Of a stretch of 64,000 nt of DNA, positions 57,415 through 64,000 are shown piece after piece (position 1 is the stretch's first letter; every line of letters begins with the position of its first letter). A model generated the notes under the pieces. It saw only the letters and a program-made list of their open reading frames with translations, ran no database searches and was not told the origin of the DNA. Both the position numbers and the translations under genes were made by a program. Origin of the DNA: Porphyromonas pogonae (lineage in GTDB: Bacteria > Bacteroidota > Bacteroidia > Bacteroidales > Porphyromonadaceae); NCBI RefSeq assembly GCF_036320655.1, contig NZ_CP143258.1, forward strand, positions 1,178,001 through 1,242,000, read 5' to 3'.

Positions 57415-57561
57415 CACCACTGCACAAAGTCTTTTTTGAAAATAAATATTTCTCATACATGATTATAGGCAAGTTTGACACATTTTTCGTGTCTTACTTG
57501 CCTATTCTTTTATATATTTATATTCTGTTTCATAGAGTTTCTTATTACTGATAGTCAAAAT

Positions 57562-58068
57562 ATGAATGTACTCCTTATCGTAGATCCTCAGATTGATTTT
57601 ATATCCGGTTCGCTCGCTGTTGAGGGAGCGGCTCAGGCTATGGACAAACTGGCTGTGTGGATGAAAGCCAATCACCATTTGTACCAATCCATTGTGATAA
57701 CCATGGATCAGCATCCTGCCGATCATTGCAGTTTCGAAAGAGAAGGCGGTATTTGGCCTCCGCACTGTGTGCGCTATTCGGTAGGTGCGGCTATTTATCC
57801 GGTTATAACATCGGTCGTGAGTGATCTTATGGCTCAAGGTTATCCGGTAGAATATGTAGAAAAAGCTACACGCAGGGAAGTCGAAGAGTATAGTGCTTTT
57901 GCCAACCATGTACCTGCAAGCTTTACGCTTGCCGAAAAGATCTATGTGGCGGGGATAGCCGGGGATTATTGTGTAAAGCAGAGTGTTGAAGACCTAGCCT
58001 TGCATGGATTGGGCAAGAAACTCGAATTGCTTGAAGATTTTATTCCCTATATCCATCCCAAAGCCTAA
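57562..58068 (+). CDS. pncA: Nicotinamidase / isochorismatase-like cysteine hydrolase
   Basis: 168-residue cysteine hydrolase that converts nicotinamide to nicotinate for NAD salvage. From ATG 57562 it starts MNVLLIVDPQIDF with the catalytic Asp8. The metal-binding MDQHPADHCSF (Asp, His, His) follows, a Lys lies in YVEKATRREVEEYSAF, and the nucleophile Cys is in GIAGDYCVKQS. An ORF reading from 57475 adds an unsupported hydrophobic tail and is not used. Confidence 0.88.
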   Translation: MNVLLIVDPQIDFISGSLAVEGAAQAMDKLAVWMKANHHLYQSIVITMDQHPADHCSFEREGGIWPPHCVRYSVGAAIYPVITSVVSDLMAQGYPVEYVEKATRREVEEYSAFANHVPASFTLAEKIYVAGIAGDYCVKQSVEDLALHGLGKKLELLEDFIPYIHPKA

Positions 58069-58092
58069 AAAAAAATATCCATCTAAAAGCAC

Positions 58093-58100
58093 TATCTTTG
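58093..58100 (+). promoter_or_regulatory. -7 element before parC
   Basis: TATCTTTG, 22 bp before the parC ATG at 58123, implying a short leader. A -33 element is not obvious in the A-rich upstream sequence. Confidence 0.5.
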
Positions 58101-58122
58101 CACCGCAAGTAAATGCCTGTCT

Positions 58123-60780
58123 ATGTCAGAGAACGATTATCCAACCGAAGAAAGCAACTCATTATCATCGCCCCAACCAGAGAATGCTTCCCCAGAAGCT
58201 GAAGTAATGGCAGAGTCCAAAATGCATCACTTGAGTGGGATGTACGAAACATGGTTTCTGGACTACGCTTCTTATGTGATTTTGGAACGTGCTGTGCCTC
58301 ATATCGAGGATGGCCTAAAGCCTGTACAACGTAGAGTATTGCATGCCATGCACACGCTCGATAACGGGAGGCTTACCAAAGTAGCCAAGATCGTTGGTGC
58401 TACTATGGCTTTTCACCCGCATGGCGATGCATCTATCAATGATGCCTTGGTGCAATTGGGTCAAAAAGGTTACCTCATAGACACACAAGGAAACTGGGGT
58501 AATATCCTTACCGGTGACGATGCTGCCGCCGGCCGTTACATAGAGGCGAAACTTTCTGCTTTTGCCAATGAAGTTGTTTTCAATGACAAGATCACTCCTT
58601 GGAAAAGATCTTATGACGGGAGTGCTGATGAGCCTGTAGCTCTGCCTGTGAAATATCCTTTATTGCTTGCGCAAGGAGCCGAAGGTATTGCAGTGGGGCT
58701 TTCTTCCAAGATACTTCCCCATAACTTCATGGAACTTGCCGATGCTTGTTGTGCTTATCTCAGAGGAGACAACTATAAATTATACCCTGATTTTCCTACG
58801 GGCGGATTATTGGATGTATCAAGATATAATGATGGTGAAAGGGGAGGCAGTGTAAAGAGCCGTGCCAAAATAGTAAAACTCGACAATCGCACCTTGAGCA
58901 TTACCGAGTTGCCTGCCGGTAAGACTACCGCTTCGCTTATCGATTCCATTATTAAAGCCAATGACAAGGGTAAGATAAGGATAAAGAAGATTGATGATAT
59001 GACGGCAGCATCCGCCGATATCAGGATACATCTGCCTTCAGGTGTTTCTTCAGACAAAACCTTGGATGCTCTTTACGCTTTTACAGATTGCGAAATCAGT
59101 ATTTCTCCCAACGCTTGTGTAATATATCAGGATAGACCTCATTTCTTATCCGTAAGCAAACTGCTCGAATTTAGTGCCGAAAGAACCAAAGAGCTATTGC
59201 ATCAGGAGCTTTCTCTACGACTCAAAGATCGTGAAGAAAGCTATTTCGCAGCGTCTTTGGAACGCATTTTCATAGAAGAGCGTATTTATAAGGATAAGGA
59301 ATTTGAAGAAGCCAAAAATGAAGAAGCAGCACTCAAGCATGTTGAGAAAAGGCTCACGCCATGGATGGATAAGTTTATCAGACCTGTTGAGTATGATGAT
59401 TTACGCCGTCTGCTGGAAATACGTATGGCTCGGATATTAAGATTCAATATCCCTAAGCATGAAGCAATGATGCTGCAACTCGAAGGCGAGATTGCAGAGC
59501 TCAAAAAGAATATCAGCCGCATCACCGAGTATACTATACATTGGTTTGAGTATCTCAAAGAGCGCTACGGCGATCTTTTCCCCAGAAAGACCCAACTCAT
59601 GAATTTCGATACTATCGAGGTTACTAAAGTGGCGGAGCTGGACGAGAAGCTCTATGTCAATCGTGAAGGCGGTTTTATCGGAACTTCTCTCAAAGGCGAT
59701 GAGTTTGTCTGCAACTGCTCCAGTATTGATGATATTATTATTTTCTTCCGTTCCGGTAAATATATCGTCACCAAAGTAGACGAGAAGAAGTTTGTCGGCA
59801 ATGAGGAGATTCTTCATATAGGCAGGTTTCTCAAAAGTGACGATCGCACCATTTACAATGTAGTTTACAAGGATGGCAAGAGAGGCCCGTATTACATCAA
59901 ACGTTTTAGCGTTACTTCCATTACACGTGACAAGGATTATGATGTTACACAAGGGGGTACCGGCTCTAAAGTAGTGTATTTCACTGCTAATACAAACGGT
60001 GAGGCAGAGACCATACGCATCAAGTTAAAACGTAAGCCTAAACAAAGGATCAATGAATTTGAGAAGGACTTCAGTGAAATAGCCATCAAGAACCGCTCGG
60101 CAAGAGGAAATTTGCTGACCAAAGGCGATGTAAACAGCATTGTCCTGAGGGCACAGGGAACATCTACATTGGGCGGACGAGAAGTCTGGTTCGACAAGGA
60201 TATTATGCGACTCAATTATAATGGTCAGGGAACATTGTTGGGCGAATTTTTTGCAGAAGACAAGATTCTTGTTATATTGGACAATGGAGAGTGCTACCTT
60301 ACTAATTTTAGCGACACCAACCACTTTGAGAGCAATCTTTATAAAATAGAGAAATATAATCCGCTCAAAGTATGGACCGCCATTTATGAAGATGCTCAGC
60401 ATGGTTTTACATATCTCAAAAGATTCACTATTGAGGATGAGAAAAAAGAAAATATTGGAGGAGAAGATTCCAAGAATAAAGTAATCTTGCTTACCGATAT
60501 TTATTATCCCCGTTTTGAAATCGTATTGGGAGGAAAAGACGCTCACCGCAAACCTATCGAGATAGATGCCGATGAGTTTATCGGTGTCAAAAGCATCAGA
60601 GCCAAAGGCAAACGTATTACCAATTTTATTATAGAGAAAATTACAGAGTTGGAACCCCTCAAAGAAGCTCCTTCTCTTGAATATCATCATCTTGTACAGC
60701 CTGCTGAATCTTCAGAGGAAAGTACTGTGGATGATGACGATTATGAACCAAACCTTTTTAGCAATTTAGAAATTGATTAG
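58123..60780 (+). CDS. parC: DNA topoisomerase IV subunit A
   Basis: 885-residue cleavage subunit of topoisomerase IV. The N-terminus (1-35) is an acidic low-complexity tail. The catalytic Tyr139 lies in AAAGRYIEA, the quinolone region is FHPHGDASINDAL, and a long coiled coil is centred near 440-480. The C-terminal domain is diverged, with two to three blades and an acidic end (TVDDDDYEPN). The partner parE is not in the window. The GDASINDALVQ wording and lack of GyrA-box repeats favour ParC over GyrA. Confidence 0.88.
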   Translation: MSENDYPTEESNSLSSPQPENASPEAEVMAESKMHHLSGMYETWFLDYASYVILERAVPHIEDGLKPVQRRVLHAMHTLDNGRLTKVAKIVGATMAFHPHGDASINDALVQLGQKGYLIDTQGNWGNILTGDDAAAGRYIEAKLSAFANEVVFNDKITPWKRSYDGSADEPVALPVKYPLLLAQGAEGIAVGLSSKILPHNFMELADACCAYLRGDNYKLYPDFPTGGLLDVSRYNDGERGGSVKSRAKIVKLDNRTLSITELPAGKTTASLIDSIIKANDKGKIRIKKIDDMTAASADIRIHLPSGVSSDKTLDALYAFTDCEISISPNACVIYQDRPHFLSVSKLLEFSAERTKELLHQELSLRLKDREESYFAASLERIFIEERIYKDKEFEEAKNEEAALKHVEKRLTPWMDKFIRPVEYDDLRRLLEIRMARILRFNIPKHEAMMLQLEGEIAELKKNISRITEYTIHWFEYLKERYGDLFPRKTQLMNFDTIEVTKVAELDEKLYVNREGGFIGTSLKGDEFVCNCSSIDDIIIFFRSGKYIVTKVDEKKFVGNEEILHIGRFLKSDDRTIYNVVYKDGKRGPYYIKRFSVTSITRDKDYDVTQGGTGSKVVYFTANTNGEAETIRIKLKRKPKQRINEFEKDFSEIAIKNRSARGNLLTKGDVNSIVLRAQGTSTLGGREVWFDKDIMRLNYNGQGTLLGEFFAEDKILVILDNGECYLTNFSDTNHFESNLYKIEKYNPLKVWTAIYEDAQHGFTYLKRFTIEDEKKENIGGEDSKNKVILLTDIYYPRFEIVLGGKDAHRKPIEIDADEFIGVKSIRAKGKRITNFIIEKITELEPLKEAPSLEYHHLVQPAESSEESTVDDDDYEPNLFSNLEID

Positions 60781-60781
60781 T

Positions 60782-61723
60782 ATGACAAAAAAAATCTTTT
60801 ATTCATTTTTTATAGCATGTGCATGTATCTTATTAGCTCCTGTATCGTCGTGGGCACAAACTTCTGGCGCTAAGCTCAGTACTCTGGAGCATGAGCTTTT
60901 CCCAAAAGCACTGTCGCCTATCCATCGCATCACTGCTTTGGGTGCAGGGGGTAGTTATGTCAAGGATACTTACCTCTCTCCTATGAATTATGGGGGCTAT
61001 CATCTCAAATTACAGACTGAGGTTTACAAAAATCTTATTGTAAACAATTCTTTGCTTGCCAAAATGCTCAATAAAGAGCCCAGAGCTGTAAAAAACTGGA
61101 TACGTAGTACCAGCTTCGAATTAGACTTCTCTAAAACTCAAAATCCCGCCAAGAACTCTGACGCATATTATGTCATGGCCGGTCTGGATTTGGGGTACCT
61201 TTATAAATTACGACTAGGCTCTACTGCCAATATTTTTATAGGGCCTAATGTCAGAGGTAGTTTGGGCGGTATTTATAATAGCCGTAATGGGAATAATCCG
61301 GGTACGTTGAAGTCTTTCAATGACCTTAATGCGCATGTGATGTTGACCTATCGTGTCAATAGTGCCTCTTTTCCGGTATTGTTCAGGTTATCCAATAAGA
61401 TAAATCTGATGGGGGCTGCTTTCTCACAGGAATTTGGAGAAAGCTACTACGAACATTTTTTGATTGATAATAAGAGATCCGGCATATATTTTACGCACTT
61501 AGGTAACACTGTGTCAAACAGACTCAATTTCCAAGTAGAGATTCCTGTTTTTGATTACAAAACCATTGTGATCGGTTATCAGTGGAATAGTTTATCAAAC
61601 AACATAAATAATATTCGAACCAAGATTAATTCACATTGCTTGATGTTGGGTGTCTCTACAGATATATTGCCTATTATCGGACGTAATAATTTGTTGAATT
61701 ACATTTCTGATCGGTTATTCTGA
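60782..61723 (+). CDS. DUF3316-like exported protein
   Basis: 313-residue exported protein with a signal peptide (about 1-25, ending SSWAQ) and a beta-rich mature part including ALGAGGSYVKDTYLSPMNYG and YHLKLQTEVYKN. It matches the Bacteroidota DUF3316 group, which looks like an outer-membrane barrel. The TTG reading from 60773 would overlap parC; ATG 60782 is used. It overlaps the next gene by 1 bp (TGATG), so the two are coupled. Confidence 0.75.
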   Translation: MTKKIFYSFFIACACILLAPVSSWAQTSGAKLSTLEHELFPKALSPIHRITALGAGGSYVKDTYLSPMNYGGYHLKLQTEVYKNLIVNNSLLAKMLNKEPRAVKNWIRSTSFELDFSKTQNPAKNSDAYYVMAGLDLGYLYKLRLGSTANIFIGPNVRGSLGGIYNSRNGNNPGTLKSFNDLNAHVMLTYRVNSASFPVLFRLSNKINLMGAAFSQEFGESYYEHFLIDNKRSGIYFTHLGNTVSNRLNFQVEIPVFDYKTIVIGYQWNSLSNNINNIRTKINSHCLMLGVSTDILPIIGRNNLLNYISDRLF

Positions 61724-62805
61724 TGAAACAGTTTAGTTCTGCCATATTGTCTTTGTTCGTTACAGTCTGCATAGGGGTAGTGTTACCCTCGTGCAGTACG
61801 GAAGGGGACTTCGATGCCTCGCCTCAAAAGAACTATGACAAGTTATGGCAAATACTTGACGAGCGTTATTGCTATTTTGAGGAAAAACTTCCTAAAGATT
61901 CTACATGGAGAGACATGTACTATAAGCACGTCAAAAAGATATCCCCCAATATGGGCAATGACTCGTTGCTCAGCGTGATGTGTGACTTGCTTGATGAGCT
62001 CAGGGATGGTCATGTCAATATCATCACACCATTTAATTACGGACGATATTGGAACTGGCACCTTGATTATCCTAAGAATTTTGATGTCAATATTATCGAT
62101 AAATACCTTGAGCGTGATTATAAAATCGCAGGTGGGGCTAAGTACCGTTATCTCAAATATAACAATCATGCTATAGATAGTATCGGATACATCAGATTTC
62201 CTTCTTTTGCCTCCCCTTTGAGCACAAGCAACCTCAATGCCATGCTGAGTAGACTTTCTTTTTGCAGAGCATTGATCATAGATATACGTGAAAATGGGGG
62301 CGGTGATCTCTCTACTTCAGATCGGTTTGCACAGCATTTCCTCAGTAAGAAACAGCTGGTAGGATACATTTCCCACAAAACGGGCCCCGGACACAACGAC
62401 TTCTCCAAGCCCACAAAAATACAGTTGGATACGCTGAAGGCGGGAGTAAAGTGGTTCAAGCCTGTAATCTTGCTTACCAATAGAGGATCTTACAGTTCGG
62501 CCAATGACTTTGCGCTGAAGATGAAAAATCAGCCTTTTGTCACCCTCATGGGAGATAAAACAGGAGGTGGCGGTGGACTCCCTTTGTCATCGGAATTACC
62601 CAATGGCTGGGCTATCAGGTTTTCGGCATGTAAGGTGACTGATAGTGAAATGAAAAGTATCGAAAATGGTATAGAACCTCACTACTACGTATCACTGCGC
62701 TCACACGATATTGCTACCGGTAAGGATACGCTTATAGAGGAAGCTATAGCCTATATCAATAAAAAATATGAGGAGTACAGAAGGACTCATCATTGGAATA
62801 AGTGA
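61723..62805 (+). CDS. S41-family peptidase lipoprotein
   Basis: 360-residue lipoprotein with lipobox LPSC (Cys24). A helical lead (about 33-90, with DERYCYFEEKL) precedes the S41 protease domain: LIIDIRENGGGD, then TNRGSYSSANDFALKMK, where the second Ser and the Lys are candidate catalytic residues, and the late GDKTGGGGGLP. A PDZ domain is not evident. Probably a surface or periplasmic peptidase. The decayed S41 pseudogene at 52.0-52.9 kb belongs to the same clan but not the same subfamily. Confidence 0.86.
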   Translation: MKQFSSAILSLFVTVCIGVVLPSCSTEGDFDASPQKNYDKLWQILDERYCYFEEKLPKDSTWRDMYYKHVKKISPNMGNDSLLSVMCDLLDELRDGHVNIITPFNYGRYWNWHLDYPKNFDVNIIDKYLERDYKIAGGAKYRYLKYNNHAIDSIGYIRFPSFASPLSTSNLNAMLSRLSFCRALIIDIRENGGGDLSTSDRFAQHFLSKKQLVGYISHKTGPGHNDFSKPTKIQLDTLKAGVKWFKPVILLTNRGSYSSANDFALKMKNQPFVTLMGDKTGGGGGLPLSSELPNGWAIRFSACKVTDSEMKSIENGIEPHYYVSLRSHDIATGKDTLIEEAIAYINKKYEEYRRTHHWNK

Positions 62806-62840
62806 CGTAAACCTATCCTTTCTTCATTTTTGATCCATTT

Positions 62841-62884
62841 ACATCCGCCTTACAAGCTTGCTAAGTTGCTTGTAAGGCGGATGT
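62841..62884 (+). terminator. Intrinsic terminator after the S41 lipoprotein gene
   Basis: ACATCCGCCTTACAAGC and GCTTGTAAGGCGGATGT are perfect inverted repeats of 17 bp with a 10-base loop, followed by CTTTTGT. It lies 36 bp after the stop codon. Confidence 0.85.
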
Positions 62885-63089
62885 CTTTTGTCGGGAAATG
62901 ACGTTTATGAGAGTAAAAGCTACACGGCATGTTGCTTCTTTGCGGGTCTTCTTCTTTATTGCACGAGTGTGTCATTCTTTATGCGTTGTAAATGGGATTA
63001 AAGCGATGCATTTCCCTAAAGTGACAATCCGATTGTATATAAGGGAAAATGGGATCATTTTGTTATTTCGGATCTTTGCGCTTAAGGGC

Positions 63090-63121
63090 TTGACAAAGGG
63101 TGGCTCTATGTATTATATTTG
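63090..63121 (+). promoter_or_regulatory. Cassette promoter B2
   Basis: CTTGACAAAGG with TTG at 63090-63092, 21 bases, then TATATTTG at 63114-63121. It shares ATGTATTAT around the -7 element with cassette B1. Confidence 0.78.
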
Positions 63122-63177
63122 TAGAAATAAGAAAAAAGATAGACTTCTTGAATACAAATTTTTATTTTCATATAGAT

Positions 63178-63306
63178 ATGACAATGAGTTTTTTAAATGA
63201 TTCGATGCCAGGAGAGTGTATATTGGCAGTACATGCCTGTATATCCCTCCCGTCATATCACTTATACACCCTGACACTCATGCCTTACCCTATTATATTG
63301 TCATAA
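63178..63306 (+). CDS. Small cassette ORF B2
   Basis: 42 codons from the first ATG after the B2 promoter, encoding MTMSFLNDSMPGECILAVHA and a short tail ending YPIILS. It does not resemble the B1 ORF or the A peptides, so it may be non-coding. A TATATTGTCATAA stretch overlaps its stop, recalling the ATATTGTCA shared by the A cassettes. Confidence 0.25.
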   Translation: MTMSFLNDSMPGECILAVHACISLPSYHLYTLTLMPYPIILS

Positions 63307-63352
63307 TCAATCTCGGTCTTGTCCTTCTAAATCATCATGCCCCTATTGTCCC

Positions 63353-63381
63353 GTAGGGAGCTGCCTCCCGTATATTTTTTC
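63353..63381 (+). terminator. Terminator-like hairpin of cassette B2
   Basis: GGGAG and CTCCC pair around CTGC, followed by GTATATTTTTTC, about 25 bp before the array. The stem is short, so support is moderate. Confidence 0.55.
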
Positions 63382-63407
63382 ATCGTATTTTACATTTCGA
63401 CCTTCGT

Positions 63408-63509
63408 ATTACAGTTAAAACATTTCTGTGTTTTAGTTAAAGTATTTGTGTGTTTTAACTAAGATACTCAAACGTTTTAGTTAAAATACAATTGCGTTTT
63501 AACTAAAGT
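63408..63509. repeat. 22-bp-period TA(AC/GT)TA array B2, five sites
   Basis: Cores start at 63412 (CAGTTA, one mismatch), 63434 (TAGTTA), 63456 (TAACTA), 63478 (TAGTTA) and 63500 (TAACTA), 22 bp apart. Flanks follow the B pattern: GTTT before and AA, AG or AAA after. The orientation of the flanks is constant while the central dinucleotide switches between AC and GT. Confidence 0.95.
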
Positions 63510-63943
63510 ATAATTGTTATGGCTATGATTTCGATATTGTATTTTTGCCAGCTGTTTTATCGTTTTTATGGGTCAATAATTACACGATTTAGGCACATCG
63601 CAGATAAATTTTTCAAAAAAAGATATTTCCTCATAATTTAGTATCCAGTGTAATAGTGCTTTGTAAAATAATTATTCATGCTTCAACCAAGATTTTCGGT
63701 GGCATAATGATAGCGAAAATTGCTAATAGCTGTCAGTTTGATTATTTTCTTGGTGTTTTCCCAAGTGTGTATATACTCATTTTACTGCGAATATATGTGA
63801 ACAGTCGTTTCTCTACTGTATATTTTTATCATTACTCTTCAAGCCTTAAAGCCTCTCTTGGAGAGCGTGGGAGGGCCAAAATCAGACAATTAGGTATTTT
63901 ATATTTATCTTTGTAAATGTAACATATTATGTATCGACATTTA
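63510..63943 (+). other. Intergenic, nspC promoter region
   Basis: About 430 bp, AT-rich, without a credible gene. TATCTTTG at about 63906-63913 is a candidate -7 element about 30 bp before nspC; no TTG is at the usual distance. Confidence 0.45.
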
Positions 63944-64000
63944 ATGACAGATCTCAATAAAATAACCGGGCCGTGCTATGTGCTGGAAGAGAAATTATTA
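63944..64000 (+). CDS. nspC: Carboxynorspermidine decarboxylase, first codons only
   Basis: The last 57 bases encode MTDLNKITGPCYVLEEKLL, which matches the NspC/CASDC N-terminus (a PCYVLEE opening before the PLP barrel). An upstream ATG at 63929 is in frame; 63944 fits the family better. With the dehydrogenase at 56.2 kb it would complete norspermidine or spermidine synthesis. The PLP-binding Lys lies outside the window. Confidence 0.72.
   Translation, partial: MTDLNKITGPCYVLEEKLL

Noticed and set aside
57475-57561. N-terminal extension of the nicotinamidase
   Set aside because: The extra 29 residues are a hydrophobic string without family similarity; MNVLLIVDPQ is the usual start.
63656-63916. 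86-codon plus-strand ORF before nspC
   Set aside because: No recognisable pattern, and it runs into the likely nspC promoter.

Overview
The window is a chromosomal segment of a Bacteroidota bacterium, most likely order Bacteroidales and Porphyromonas-like. The evidence is the TTG-N19-TAnnTTTG promoter type (clear before the tRNA-Ser gene), a GH92 mannosidase, a DUF5687/ABC pair, DUF4827 and DUF3316 exported proteins, a lutABC operon, a glutaminyl-tRNA synthetase and a carboxy(nor)spermidine-type polyamine route. I cannot name the genus from sequence alone. No rRNA operon, prophage, conjugative element, CRISPR array or cas gene is present.

Layout. 1-8.7 kb (minus strand): catalase N-terminus (cut by the window edge) behind a small flavodoxin-like gene, an NlpE-like lipoprotein, a GH92 alpha-mannosidase, then the tight run asd-panC-GHL10 lipoprotein-hemW. 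8.8-12.8 kb (plus): an exported lamin-tail protein, an O6-alkylguanine-DNA alkyltransferase, an AraC-type sensor domain lacking its DNA-binding half, a 22-bp-period repeat, a 187-bp MITE and a small exported protein. 13-18.8 kb: tRNA-Ser(GCT), a DUF5687 permease with its ATPase, an acyl-ACP thioesterase converging on an acyl-CoA-synthetase-like/SDR gene pair. 19-23.5 kb: a tandem MliC-like lipoprotein, a glutamine-amidotransferase/dipeptidase fusion, gyrB. 25-36.5 kb (minus): lutABC, DedA, glnS, a HAD/hotdog fusion, an outer-membrane barrel with a 1006-residue TPR partner. 37.5-48 kb (minus): radical SAM, ABC-F, MltF-like transglycosylase, rlmD, glmM, DUF4827, nrnA-like, ribD. 48-51.7 kb (plus): prmC-recX-comF and a cardiolipin synthase. 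51.8-54.4 kb: second MITE copy, a decayed S41 peptidase pseudogene and an outer-membrane protein without a normal start. 55-64 kb (plus): alpha/beta hydrolase, carboxynorspermidine dehydrogenase, nicotinamidase, parC, DUF3316, S41 lipoprotein and the first codons of nspC.

The most unusual feature is a dispersed cassette found four times (about 23.95-24.5, 36.85-37.33, 53.16-53.6 reversed, 63.09-63.51 kb). Each copy has a nearly identical strong promoter (CTTGACAAAGG ... TATCTTTG), a very short gene or small RNA, an intrinsic terminator, and then an array of five or six TA(AC/GT)TA cores spaced exactly 22 bp apart. There are two sub-families: A at 36.9 and 53.4 kb, B at 24.2 and 63.3 kb. The two A copies encode short peptides sharing the C-terminal motif LHIVK. 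The cassettes sit in unrelated intergenic gaps and look autonomous. I do not recognise this element. A fifth 22-bp-period array with a different core follows the truncated AraC sensor gene at 11.8 kb.
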